Below, piece after piece: positions 1-11,879 of a stretch of DNA of 64,000 bases. The notes beneath the pieces are model-generated. The model had not been told where the DNA came from and did no database searches. It was given only the letters and a program-made list of their open reading frames with translations. Where the stretch lies: assembly GCA_000310025.1 (NCBI GenBank), contig FN649743.1, positions 3,536,844 through 3,600,843 on the forward strand, given 5' to 3'. The translations under genes were made by a program, and so were the position numbers. The stretch's first letter is position 1. Every line of letters starts with the position of its first letter. The DNA is from Ectocarpus siliculosus. Taxonomy: Eukaryota > Sar > Phaeophyceae > Ectocarpales > Ectocarpaceae.

Positions 1-199
1 TTTTTTAAAAAAAAAAACCCCGTGCCCCCCCCCCCCCCCCCCCCCCCTGCCCTGCCCTGCTCCGTCCTCTCGAGGACGCGTGGTCAATGGTCTAACCCCC
101 AAGGCATGCAAAACATAAGAGTACGCCCCCCCCCTCCCCCCCCGCCCCCTGCCCGCCAAATCATTGCATCAAGACACATGTTATTAAGGGTGCGCTCAC
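1..199. repeat. Poly-C low-complexity tracts at the left edge
   Basis: A run of about 20 cytosines (about 26-47) and a second C-rich tract (about 125-150) lie downstream of the last visible exon of the cysteine-rich gene. The reading frames across them are only polyproline artefacts. They may lie in an intron of that gene, because its last two exons should lie further left. Confidence 0.8.
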
Positions 200-1956
200 C
201 TGCTGGAGCTGACAGCACAGCTGTTGCAACAGAACGACTCCAAACAGAGGCAGAAACACGGGCAGCTTCTCTCCCCGCAGTCGCCCGCGCTCATGCAGCA
301 CACTGTTTCAGAAAAGCAAAGGCGACAGGGGTCATCATCAAGAGACCTGACAAAAGCTGTTTAGAAAGCTGTGAAAAACAAAGGGCGGCAAAGGCTACAA
401 AGACCACATGTTAAAAAACAGTGGCGATAAGTATTAGCATCAACACCCGACGACCATAGCAAGCGCCAGCAAACAACCAACAGCAGCAAAAACAAGGAGC
501 AAAGAGCTCTGAGAGCAAGCATGTCAGCCTAGGTCAGGAGAACAAAATGACGCATTGGACATGGGTCAAGGAGCGGACGTGCCAGCTGCGTACCCTCGTT
601 CTTTGCGGTGTTTATGCGCAACGGGATGGGAGAAAGGTCAGCAACGTCTATTACAGGTGGTGTTCCGGTTCTCCTGGAGAACGTGGCTTCGTTCTTTCAT
701 GAAAAACATCCGTCAACACACAAAAACACTACCTCCAGGCATGTACCTTCGACCAGCACAGAAAAGGCGCGGGGAAAAACGCCAAAAAAAAACGGCAGTC
801 GATAACTCCCGTACACACGTACCTTTAGGTTGAATCAAGACACGATTCATTTTCTTATTCTTCTTCAATCGGCAAATACGGAGAGGCGCTCTCAAGCACT
901 TGGACCGGTCTCTTCTTTTGTCGACTCACTTGGATAGTAGCCCTGACAGCATAAGTAGTTTTCGAGGTTTCCGTCGAGGGCCCTCTTCCTGACGATGAAC
1001 TGCGCGCAGCACGTGCACAGGCAGCCGAAGCAAAACCCTGTCCGGCACGAAAAACACACACACACACACAAAAGAGAACGCGACATTCGTAGGGCGACAC
1101 CAAGCGCAACAAAAAAAACACAAGGAGGCACGGAGAGAGTGAGGGGTGATACACATCATGCAAAATGTTCACAGGCTTTGTTCGACGACGCACACACTAG
1201 TCGACGACAACTTAGCTATGGCAATTCGCAGCGCGGGCGGAAAGCCAAGGACGTGCAACACAATATATTCTCGGAAGAGAACCGCCTTCGCGAGAAAATT
1301 ATTGTTGATCTGTACTTGCAATATGACAGAGGGGGAGTTCGTATCCTTGTCCCTCTAACATTAACAGTACCCCCTATTAAAACCAAGCTTACTATCCTCG
1401 CGAACCCTACTGGTAGAAGAGGGAGACGGGTTATGCGACACACGGATATGGGGCGTGGGGGGATTCTCTTTTGATCCACCAAGTTGGGGCGAGCGCGGCA
1501 CCAAAGACAATCAAGCTGCGGCGAAAACGTCGTCCTGCAGTGTCGAAGTGCTCGCCGCATCCAAGCACGCTGCCAGACCTCTACCCTCCCAGCTAAATAC
1601 ACCAGAGCAGCTGCACCAGAGACAAGTTCGTTCAGCCTACAATATTCCTCATGGAACTGCTCTATGCGACGTGCACCAACACGATCCGCGTGGAAAGCAA
1701 CCTTTGCAGGAGCAGACTCGACTCCATCCATCATGGTACCCGAGATGATCTACTAGTTACCTTCCGATAGAGTTTTTTTTCTTGAGCGACAGACCTTCAT
1801 TCGTGAAGAAAATAACCCCCTCAACGTTAACTCACAGGGGCAGTTCTTGCACGGTGCCTCCATCAATCCGATCTGGAACTGATTGGGGTTTCCGTAGAAG
1901 GGGTCGAGCTTCGAGCCCGGCACGGGGTCATCCTTCACGCAGATCAAGCAGCACGC
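200..1956 (-). CDS. Cysteine-rich CCQG protein, copy A (3' end off window)
   Basis: Three exons are readable on the minus strand: 1956-1836 (121 nt), 1037-930 (108 nt) and 302-200 (103 nt). Each has an AG acceptor, a GT donor and matching phases (0/1, 1/1, 1/2). Exon 1 encodes a segment ending YGNPNQFQIGLMEAPC. Exon 2 carries two CxxCC-like clusters, VRKRALDG and YLCCQGYYP. Exon 3 carries GDCGERSCPCFCLCLE and SCAVSSSR. The CCQG and CPCFCLC arrangement resembles PLAC8-type cysteine-rich membrane-associated proteins, and I know the same order of blocks from unnamed stramenopile proteins; function is unknown. The start codon lies in an unresolved upstream exon. The two C-terminal exons seen in copy B would fall left of base 1, so the gene is cut by the window rather than shown to be broken. 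Copy B is a tandem paralogue in the same orientation. Confidence 0.72.
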
Positions 1957-2016
1957 CTGGAAAAACAACACGAACGACCGGGAACACAAGATAGCACAAG
2001 ATGTGATCGATCGATA

Positions 2017-2077
2017 TATAGATAGAGGTAGCAAAAGAGAGAGAGAAAGAGAGAGGGGGAGAGAGAGAGCGAGACGC
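2017..2077. repeat. (GA)n microsatellite upstream of copy A exon 1
   Basis: An imperfect GA tract, read as a CT tract on the gene strand, lies about 60 bp upstream of the 1956 acceptor. A longer GA/GATA tract sits at the matching position in copy B, so the tract was probably present before the duplication. It may serve as an extended polypyrimidine region. Confidence 0.75.
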
Positions 2078-2110
2078 AAGCATAGGCGCTTCCTATTGGT
2101 CATGTTTCAT

Positions 2111-3699
2111 TTGCGTCACGCACGAAACGGAATAATACGACACGCGCTTGAGGCCATCATCACTGCTGTCGCAAACAGGCGTCGAATCATGAAGCACGTT
2201 CGGCGGAGGCAAAAAACGCTCCTGTGACTAGGGAATAAAAAAAACACAGCCCACCACCAAGAGGTTACGTATCAAAGTGCGACGAATTTCATGTGCGTTC
2301 ATCGGATGTCACCCTAGCTAAACAACACGTTCATGTTCACGTTCATGTTTACGTGGAGAATGTGCCACGCGTGTGCCCCCTCGAAGAAATCACGGCTCGC
2401 AACGGCAAGCATGAACCTGCTGCTAGAGTCAACAGGGCTCGAAAGCAACTCTCAACATCGGGCGCCGCCAAAGGGTGCCTGACAAATCCATTGGTAGCCC
2501 TCCTTGTTCGTCGGCATATGCGCAGTTGAAAGAAAAGGACTACTGTACATTCTTTACCACTACTTACGCGCGGTGGATGGGCGTGTACCCCGTGCATGAC
2601 ACGTTAAAAACTCTAGCTCGCCCCGAGCGATAGGTAACTATAGGGCTTCCTACATACTCATATGTATCTATGACTTCAACTTTTTTTGGTGCTCCGGTTT
2701 CTTTTTCTCTGCTGGGACAGCGTTTTTTCTCGCACTTTCTTCTGTATGGCACGCAGAGGACCCGTCGGTACATTACCCGTTACGTGTGGGGCTCGCGAGA
2801 CACCGGTGGTGCGCGTTAGGACCGCCTACAGTCGCTGGGACTGGCTCTTTCTTCAGGGGTTGGGAATCCGAACAATAAAAGCCTCCTCGAACGGGATGAA
2901 AACTGAAAACAGAACACTTCTTTTTTGCCCCGCGCCCCCCGTCACACGCCTACACAGCTGCTGTGATTGTTGTGTACACACCCACCACACAGTAACTGGC
3001 GCATGCGTACTCGCAGCGGGGACCAAGACTCTTGGTGTTGCTCATGGAAACACACCACGAGACACGGAAGAAGCCCTCTCGCACACTCACTCTGGCAGCG
3101 ATCATTTAAGAAATGGTACGTAGCAGTCTACGTCTGTGGCTGTTCTTGGGTAGGTTGAGCCTCTTTGATCCGTTGTTCGGGATTGCGTGAAAAGTCCCGC
3201 AGACTATGGGAAACATGATCACACAAGAATAGTAAGTGATCAAACGCAGCCGATTACAGCAGTAGGACTAGGACCTGCAGCAAAGACAGCGCTAGCCTAC
3301 ATAGAATTACACACTTGCGCACAAGGGAAAAGTCACGGCGGGAGAAAACAAAATACCTCTCACATGATGTAAATCCCTGGCAAATTTGTATGCAGGTAGC
3401 ACGCAAACCGGCACTACCAAACGTCATGACGACCAACCACGCGACCGCCATGACATTGATTGACCATGTCCTCTTGCGTCGCCCCCGGGAGGCTGATCAC
3501 CTACCTCCCGCAGGGGAACCTGGTAAACAACGCAACTTTGAGGCGATATGGATGTTGAAATCTCCGCGCCACTAGTTCACGTCCAAAAGGAACGGACCGT
3601 CCCGGGGTTCAGCTTGGAACCTCAAAACATTCTGCCTCTACCAGCTGCGGACGCGGTGAGGGATACTATTTAGCACAGGCGGATGCGGACACAACACAG

Positions 3700-3731
<32 letters not shown>

Positions 3732-4570
3732 GAGCATAAATACTGCCTTGTGCTGTGGAGTCTTCTCCTTGAGCCCCGAACCGGGAAGCCCGACACTGGT
3801 GTCGTCCAACCTCCTTCGTAACCCCCCCTGTCCGATGAATTGCACGTACAAAAAGCTAGGTCGGGATTTAAATTCCGCTCTATGGATACCACGGATGCAC
3901 TTTCATGGGATCAGACTGGTGCTTGCTGACACGTGGAACAACATTCTCCGCCGCTGCACCGCTGCATCTGCCCCATGGCTGGACAGGTTGACGAGTGACG
4001 AGCCATTTCGCTCGCCTTGTAGATAGGAAACAAACAAACGGCTGCCGTTGTCGGAGGCTGCGGCCGTGAGTGGTAGCCTTCACGACGTTGTCGAACACCC
4101 AGCTTGATTATTAGGTGTTGGATAATATTTTTCGCCAAACAAGGTTGGGGAGGGGTTGACCCAACCCTAACTCCTAGTCTCGGTTGATACCTCGCATAGC
4201 GCGCAGAGGGAGTGGAGGACTCCAGAATATCTGTCGTTGATGTCTATTGACTTGCGGACCCCTCGGGGCCAGTTTATTTGAGTGTACCTTTTTAGGGTAA
4301 GTTAACCTGTGACCACGGGAATCGACCGCGTCGAGTGTTTTTTTTTTTTTGTCTTCACTTCAAATCAGCGCTCACAGCACTAGTGCCGTTTACTCCAACC
4401 CGTGGTCACACAGAAGAGCCCCTCTCTGCCCTCCCCTCCTGCGGTACTTTGCCTTCGATTTTTAATGCGAGAAGAGGTCAGCACTCTCTTCCCTCTGTGT
4501 ACACACGAACTAGCGCTATCCACTAGGCCAGGAGCGGAAGCGAGAGAAAATCTCACTTTGCAAGAAAAGC
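2111..4570. other. Intergenic, no gene recognised
   Basis: No reading frame shows a recognisable domain or a convincing chain of splice sites. The 5' end of cysteine-rich copy A should lie in the first few hundred bases but I could not fix it. A (CAA)n tract is listed separately. Confidence 0.5.
3700..3731. repeat. (CAA)n microsatellite
   Basis: About ten CAA units. The polyvaline-like reading frame on the opposite strand is an artefact of this tract. Confidence 0.9.
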
Positions 4571-4574
4571 TCGC

Positions 4575-4655
4575 TTACGCCGGGATTCGAACCCCTGACC
4601 TGACCTCTAGAAGGTTTCGAGGATACCAACTAGACCACCGGGGCGACCGGCACTA
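4575..4655 (-). repeat. tRNA-like sequence (SINE head or tRNA pseudogene)
   Basis: On the minus strand a box-A-like TGGTCTAGTTGGTA (about 4625-4638) is followed about 45 nt later by a box-B sequence, GGTTCGAATCC (4582-4592), the spacing of a tRNA gene. The acceptor and T-stem pairings are imperfect, so it is unlikely to be a working tRNA. A second box-A-like GGCCTAGTGGATAGCG lies about 50 nt further on (about 4515-4530) without a box B. A tRNA-derived SINE, possibly dimeric, fits best. Confidence 0.5.
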
Positions 4656-4659
4656 TACA

Positions 4660-7600
4660 AAGTGTTGGATCAGTACGGACATACGAAGGTACTGGGTAGA
4701 GAGAGATCGGAACGGTTTTTAATACGGTGTTTGCAAACATCTGATTCTGGTCTTGTCTTGGTCTTTTTTATCCCCCCGAGCGCCGAAGTCCGATGGATCT
4801 TTAGGAATCTGGTCTTTTGCTTTCGCGAATTGCCCCCAAAGACCCGAGAAAAGGTCCGATTTTGTCTTGCTCAGTTTTGTCTTTGAAAGAACAATTTTTC
4901 ATTGGCCTACACACCCCGAGATACTCCCGATGCCCTCCCGGCAGACGCCGCACCATCCCGTGGAGCTGCCGAAACACACACAACTCGGGCGTCATAGGCG
5001 ACACCATGGCGAACCAACTACATACAGCAGTACCGCCAGACAGACAGTCAGACTGAGTCACTGCACCGCAGACCCGATGCGCATTGCATGCTGCCGACAT
5101 GGTGCAACTTTTGCGTCATCTTAGATGTATATGCGTGAACCGAAGCATGCCGCTCTACATGCATACTCATAAGTGACACATCAAAGAAAGCCGGCGTGAG
5201 GAGGGTGAGGCGGTGAGGTGGGCGGCATAGATCTCAGGAGTGTGGCACAGACAGGTGGAGGCGGAGGTGATGGAGTTAGGGATGCTTCAAGCGGCGTGGG
5301 AGCGTGAGTAGGAGCTGCAGCGCGTTGGTCTTGTGGACCGTGCTGCGGTGATTCGTTTGACGGGGAACGATCGACTCCGTCGACGACTGACTGCGATGTG
5401 TATCACAACTTGTTCGCGTGCTGAAGGGGTACACACATGCATGCCTCAGCTGTTTGCGGCGCTACGCTTCCCATGCGCTCCCGGCACCTGAACTGGGCCA
5501 ACCGCCTGTTCATGAGCGAGTACGTTGCTCCATCAGTATTCTCCATGACTACTTAGTCAGCTGGGGGTGAGGGTGCAGTTAAAGTAGAGTAATAGTAGCC
5601 TTGTTGGGGTGGAGGCGGAAGGTCGGAAATAAAAATGTTTGGTGTTCCGAGTCCGCTCAACCATCTGTCTGCCGCCGCCGGCAAAGGGGCTCCGTCGTAC
5701 TGAACGCAACTTTCTTGGAAATTTCCGCATGCTCAAGATCGAAAAAATCACACTCGAGTCTTCGCAAGCAGTTTTGAAACACAATTCCGGTCTTGGTTTT
5801 GGACTTGCTTCCGACTTCAAAGACCAAGACCTGAGACCAGTCCGCAAACACCCTAATGTGAAGACAACAACAACAACAACAACCCACACCCAAGCGGGCT
5901 TTGGACAACGCCGAACAAAAAATCAAAAATGGTTGAGCAATTTACGGATTCTTTTTCTGATATCTTTGGGGTGCCAGGAGGGCGTGTGAAGCCGTTTGTT
6001 CGTTGTGTGCCATCCTATGCATATGAACTATGCATACAAATTGGCTCTCGACGATTTCCGATGGGCGTGGAACTTGGCGAAACGCACTTGAAGCGCGTTC
6101 CACAGAACATAAAGCGGAGATGGAGATACCATGGTACGTAAATCTACAGGCGCAACGTTGTCTCTGTCTCTCTCTCATCGCGAAAGCAGCACTTTGGGTC
6201 AATCATGGGGCTAACGGCAACCCTCCGTTCCTTTAGTATCTAGCATCTAGCGGCCTGCCTCGCTCAACCTTTTTTCGGTCGCCTCGTCGCCTCCCCCTGT
6301 CCCCAGCCCCTACTTGACATGAACGTTGTCTTGCTTCTGGACGGACAGGTAATGCCTGATTATTAGTGTTCGTCTATGCGCACCCCCCCCCCCCCCAGGA
6401 ACAGAAAAAGACTAATAACAAGAGGGTCCGGGTTGTGCCCCAAGACAGCGGTTGAAGGAGTCTACCCGTCTACCCGTCTACCCACAGATTGAGTCCCAGC
6501 GCTCTCAATCCACATGCCATATATTGCGTAAGATACCATACCCCCTGGGGCCGCCCCTGGCGATGACTTTGTAGGGTTGCCCTTTGTGTTTCGCCGGCAG
6601 CTTTGGTGTCGGAAGAAACCTGCGCCGGCCTGTGTTCTTTGTGTTTGTCTCTAGTCCTTCCAATTCCGCCGTTGTGCACTTGTTCTACGCTCCTTGCCTT
6701 CTCTACCCCAAGGGCCACGAGAGAGAGAGAGAGCCCAGCACAGAAGCATTTTTCACCCCAAGTAGCGTGTGCCATCGGTTGGTTATTCTTTTCCACCGAG
6801 AGAGAGCCTGCACGCTCGTTCAAAGACCAGATCTCTTCTATTATATCGTTGTCTATAAATGCTGTGTTGCCCCTGTGAACATGGCTTCATGTAGTGGAGC
6901 TTGTGGGGCTGAACCCACATGGTAAGGGCGAGAAGCACAGCTGCTTCGGCGAATTTCGAACGCGCAACACCGGGAAAGGGTGTGTGTGTGCGATGCGCGA
7001 TGTGGGGGTGTCACAGGTTCCGACGATGGCGGAATTTCGCTCCGCATGCTACTATAAACATACGAGTCTGCACGAACAGCTCTCACCATTGTTTCTCCTG
7101 CCTTCGTTCTGTTCGATCCTCTGCTCTCCTGCTCGGCTCTCCCGCTGTTCTTTCTGTGCTTGCTTTGTAAGGCAGCTCAGGCTGCATCATACCGGGCGAT
7201 ATATTTACCCCCATGCTTTTATCCTGCGGAGCCCCCGAGCCAGTCCGCCGAACGGTCCAAATTGTGTCATATTAAGAAAAAAAAAAACTTCGACAATAAA
7301 TTTATACTTGTAGCAACTTGTAGTCATAGTCTTTGGAACGGTCTGCATGTTTGAGACGTTTTTCTCATATTTTGTGTCGTCGTGTGGCTCAATGGCTGGC
7401 CCACGGTTTGCGCATCGACGGTGCCGAGTGCGCACGAACGCTTACAACATTGCCATTGTTCAAAGAACAAGGAAACCAGCAGGAAGGTAGGCGGCTGGGT
7501 GTCAAACTGCGATGACTTCCTTCGCGTTTATTTTTATGTGATGCAAGGTACTACTTCATGGTGGTAGAGAACATTAGTTTTACCTAACATGTCATGCATT

Positions 7601-8630
7601 ACAGACGACTACACCGCTGGTCAACTAGATACTATGCTGCTGCTGTATTCTAATGACAGAAGAATAGCTCGCAATTCTACCACTTTAACGTACCGACTTG
7701 GCCGCGCGCACCAACCTTCCTCCTCGGTAATTTCTGGCGGAGATGACAAATAAATCTATGTCGGATTTTCCGTCATGATACATAATGGTACACTACAACA
7801 TGGAAGCCTCCTCGCGAATGAATGAATCAAGGCGGACCTGTGTACCAAGTACGTGGTAGGCTCTGCGTGCTGACCATGGAAAAAATAGTAATTGAGCCAT
7901 GACCAAAGCATGGCGTGTGTTCACTGCGGGCCCCGGAGTTATTAAACAGTAGTTGGTCTGGATTTGTTCAAGGTGAAACCTGACCTCGACAGCTATATCC
8001 ACCATCAGCAGCACACGCACACCCACCTCCTCTGCCCCACTGTTCGGAGGTGAAGAATGGACAAATCCGTAGACTAGAATAGAATAGTGAGTCTGGCGGC
8101 ACTCCAAGAAACATTTACTCAAATCCTTAGTCTTAAAGTCAAATCAATGAATTAGTATTCATTGATGATGGTAATCTTACAGAAAGAGCACCCATTGATT
8201 CAAATTTTTCTCCTCGCGCCGCGACTCTCTGAAAGTCGCTGTCAATAACCACATTCCCTCACCAATCGCACAAAGCGCAAGTAGTGGAATCCCTTCGAAC
8301 ACAAAGAGTCGACCTCCAACCAAACACTGAAAAACCACGGTGGGTGCCGTCCAGCGTCGAGCGCAGGCAACAATGGGGGCTTTGCGCGCACTCAACTTCA
8401 AGTCAAGATAAAGCAGCGGATGCACGCAAGCCATACTTGACTCAAAATGATGGCATTATCTTGAGCAACAACGACAGGATAAGCCGACTTCAAACCGCTC
8501 AAGTCCCTGTCTTGCACAAGAAGCACGGAAATCGGGATGCAACTCACGCCAACCCCTTTGGGGTTTGACCTACGAGAAACAGGTACAGCAGCTCTAGTGA
8601 TGTGATCTGTAGAAAATATCCCACCCTACT
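4660..8630. other. Intergenic, no gene recognised
   Basis: Scattered short frames only. A weak coding-like stretch occurs around 5230-5420 on the plus strand, without a recognisable family. An 8-bp motif TCTACCCG is repeated three times at 6461-6484. A short C run lies near 6385-6398. Confidence 0.5.
5863..5883. repeat. (CAA)n microsatellite with shared flank
   Basis: The tract directly follows CCTAATGTGAAGA. The same flank joins the (TTG)n tract at 18104-18132 in the opposite orientation, which suggests two copies of one dispersed element ending in a simple repeat. Confidence 0.75.
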
Positions 8631-8639
8631 GCATGATAG

Positions 8640-9012
8640 TCTAAAACAGAGCCTACAAAGAATTCGCGGTTGGGCAACACCACTTACTCAGTTTCGGGGA
8701 AACGCCACCACTCAAGAAGCTTGGTGGTCGATTTCTGAGGATTTGGTTCATCTCCACAATATCCCACCAAATTTCGCGAATGCATGGTGTTTGCGATGCT
8801 TCCTGCCAACACGAGGCATGTCCCCGAAACAAGTCCACTCAATACCCCCGACCTTCGTCCATCGCTTCCTTCGAATTGATACCACGGTCGAGCATGGCGC
8901 CGTATTCACGCCCCGTGATGCATTGGGCCTCCGGTGAGGTTCCTTCTTGGTACTCCATCTCGGCCATCATTTGGCCCTGGGGGTCATCAAACGAGAAATT
9001 TCACCCAACGTG
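8640..9012 (-). other. Coding-like block, family unknown
   Basis: Two neighbouring minus-strand stretches have a protein-like composition, one of about 50 residues rich in Met, Glu and Gly (about 9010-8855) and one of about 45 residues (about 8850-8690). They are not in one frame, and I see no clear intron between them. This may be part of an unrecognised gene or a decayed one. I cannot name a domain. Confidence 0.25.
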
Positions 9013-9556
9013 CGGCGGAGCAGGGATGAGACTCATCATTTTTTCCCGCCGGTTCTTACGGTTTGGTAGATGGCATATTCTTTGCTATGGTGTTCTGCAT
9101 GTGAGCGGGCGGGGTCATCTTACGACAAGGAAATGGTATCATTGTGATTTCCCTACATGAGACTTAAACATCGGTGGCGGTGAAATGGTCAGCAGAAAAA
9201 TACTATTGTTCTTGGCTGTCCCTTGAGTTGCCGCTTCGAAGCAAATGGCGAGACCCTTGGGGCGCCTGCGCATTGCCTGATGTTCGGGAGTTTGCGTTGT
9301 GACGAATGCTCTCGAGCCGCCTACAGAACCAACATTTGACATCTTTCGCAGGGCTCAGATGTTTTAATTCCGCAGATTAAACGTCGTCCGTTTTATCGAA
9401 CACTTGGCAAATCGCGTGACACGCTGACCGCAAAAGTTTGTGTTGAGACCGTTGAGCGCGGAAAACCTTTCTGTCCAGCCGACTTGCGTTGCACGAACAA
9501 GGTGCCTTGGGCGACTGCCTCTTACACCACCTACACCAACGCCAACACCTGGGCGT

Positions 9557-9692
9557 AATCTCACAGTCATACAGCCGACCGCAGACAAGTACACCAAGGT
9601 TGGCGAGTGAGCCTCGCATACTGGGGGAATGATCTCACAGTCATACAGCCGACCGCAGACAAGTACACCAGGTTGGCAAGGACATCGGTGAG
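9557..9692. repeat. 74-bp tandem duplication at the end of copy B
   Basis: A segment starting ATCTCACAGTCATACAGC occurs at 9558 and again at 9632, so the period is 74 bp, with only a few differences. It covers the part of the last visible exon of the cysteine-rich gene that encodes the conserved VYLSAVGCMTV end, together with the following possible GTGAGA splice donor. Confidence 0.85.
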
Positions 9693-11602
9693 CCTCGCCA
9701 GCTCGCGGAAGTCCTGAACGAAGATAGCGGCACAGTGGCAGATACACGAGAGCAGCTGCAGGCAGTTGTTGAAGCGCTGCAAGACGAAACGACACAGCAT
9801 GGGCGGCGGGTCGGGCATTATTCCACGACTCAGGGGCTTGAAGGAAGGCCTGGAAAGAATGAACCAAGGTCATGAAGACAAACTTCGACATCTTGATTGG
9901 CTGTGCAGATTGCCACAATGCACGAGGGAGAATGGGACTGCGCGTTGTCGTGCTTGCATCAGTTCCGAGCATCACCCTCACAAGGCGCGTCAGCTGTTCT
10001 TAGAAGGGGACGTCGGTGTCGAAGGGGCGCAATCCCCTCAAACATGTTCAACAGGGGCCACAGATGCACAGCGCAAAGAAAACCCCACTCATAAACGGAG
10101 TAACCTTTCTGGCAATTTGTACACCTGGCTACGCCGCGCATGCCTTACGGGTGCGCATACTCTAGTGTTTTTTTTGTACTCTAGGGTGGGTCTATAAATA
10201 TTCGAATAACACTACCATACGGTAAACAGCTGATGATGACCTATGTAACTCACGATGATGCGGTTGTCCCATGGGTCAGGCTGCACCTCGAACTTGTCCA
10301 TGAGATACATCCTGCCGTACAGCGAGACCCGCCGTCCGTTGAGAGAGGAAGAGGGAGGTGGGCCGAACACGAGGGGATCACTTGAGCATGAATCATCGTG
10401 TGTTTAGTCATACATAAACCCACTATCCACACTTCTACATCGTCCATTCCAAACTGCTCAATACGATTGACGTATCTCACATGTTTACCCCGCTTGCGGG
10501 TAGCAGGAGGGTGGCGGTGCGCGTACGGCTCTTGTACACGAACTTCTTCATTCGCTGGGTCGAGAGCAAGGAAGAACAAGACAGCAGTATCACTTGTGGC
10601 CACCTTGAGCGCGGAAGCAACAAATACTCACCTGCTTGAGCTAACAGCACAGCTGGGGCACAAGAAAGATTCCATGCAGAGGCAGAAGCACGGACAACGT
10701 CTCTCGCCGCAGTCACCTGGTTCACAACAGTGCGCTGGCGGAACAAACAGTGCACATGCAGTCGGGGCGAAGGTGGAGCAGTCAGCAGCGACCGGTCGCA
10801 CTCCAACATGTGCGTCGAAAGGTTCGCTGTGAGCTTCAAGCCCACTGCACGAACCGGCTAAGCATGCAACTGGGGTCACCTGATACTAGGGCGGGGAGGG
10901 GGGGGGGGGATTTGGGCTTACCCCGAGCGAGCGGAGAACAAGCGAATTTGCGCTACCCTGGTCAGCACAGAGATTCCTTCGACACGGGTGCGATCCGGCA
11001 GCATTTTCGTTGGAAATGCGTACGACAGGAGGTCGCGGTGACAGTCAGCCTCAACACATCAGCACTGGCCCTCTGGGAGAAATATTGCCACAACATCGAA
11101 AACAAGTCTGGGACGGTATCTGATGCACACCGCGCACTTGGGAAGTACCCTTGGCAGCACACGTAGTCGTCAAGCCTGCCGCCCAAGGCTCTTTTCCTGA
11201 CCGCGAACTGCGCGCAGCCCAAACACAGGCTCCCGTAGGCACACCCTGCTCCCGCAAATTCGACATGAACAACGACATCGCAATTGCGGGAGGGCGGGGT
11301 TATGAAGTGGAGGGTCAGGTGGAGGGTTGGGCGTGAAGAGCGTGGCGAGCTTCAGAAACCGACGATGGACCCAGTCCTCCGAGAAAACTTCTTTTTGTGC
11401 TTGAAAAGAAGGATCGATCTTTGCTGTACACTAGAGCATGCTACAGGAGACACAAGGTTGATGGATGGACCGACATCGCACATAGGAAGGTCTTGCACGG
11501 TGCCTCCATCATTCCGATCTGAAACTGGTTGGGGTTTCCGTAGTAGGCGTCGAGCTTCGAGCCCGGCACGGGGTCATCCTTCACGCAGATCAAGCAGCAC
11601 GC
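9567..11602 (-). CDS. Cysteine-rich CCQG protein, copy B
   Basis: Five phase-compatible exons: 11602-11482 (121 nt), 11245-11138 (108), 10734-10632 (103), 10311-10254 (58) and 9776-9567. The first three have exactly the lengths found in copy A. In order they encode YGNPNQFQIGMMEAPC, then VRKRALGGRLDDYVCCQG, then GDCGERRCPCFCLCME and SCAVSSSR, then MYLMDKFEVQPDPWDNRII, then RFNNCLQLLSCICHCAAIF and a hydrophobic end VYLSAVGCMTV. Cysteine clusters plus two hydrophobic segments suggest a membrane-associated protein of PLAC8-like type; no biochemical role is known to me. The last exon contains a 74-bp duplication. The protein either ends at the in-frame stop at 9567 or uses the duplicated GTGAGA donor after CMT and continues in an exon I could not place. 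The start codon is upstream of 11602 and not resolved. Confidence 0.75.
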
Positions 11603-11663
11603 CTGGAACAATAATACGAACGGCCGGGAACGCAAGATAGTACAACATGTGTGTGTGTGCGTG

Positions 11664-11664
<1 letters not shown>

Positions 11665-11708
<44 letters not shown>

Positions 11709-11812
11709 GGAGAGAAAGCGAGAGAGAGAGAGAGAGATAGATAGATAGATAGAGAGATAGAGAGATAGAGCGAGCGAGAAGGAGAGAGAGAAGGAGAGAG
11801 AAACACAGGAAA
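11665..11812. repeat. (GA)n/(GATA)n microsatellite upstream of copy B exon 1
   Basis: A long purine tract of GA and GATA units. On the gene strand it is a CT-rich tract just upstream of the 11602 acceptor, matching the shorter tract in copy A. Long Leu/Ser frames on the minus strand here are artefacts. Confidence 0.9.
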
Positions 11813-11879
11813 AGAACGAGAGGGAACGTGCGACAGAGAGGAGAGGGCATCCGGTGGAATTGCCATCCACAAAACGAAT

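Noticed and set aside
22-414. Proline-rich open frame on the plus strand
   Set aside because: It is produced by poly-C tracts and overlaps a well-supported exon on the other strand.
6461-6484. Telomere-like tandem TCTACCCG
   Set aside because: Only three 8-bp copies occur, without the TTAGGG-type motif and in the middle of the window.
7382-7450. tRNA gene suggested by a box-A-like GTGGCTCAATGG
   Set aside because: No box B or cloverleaf pairing follows.
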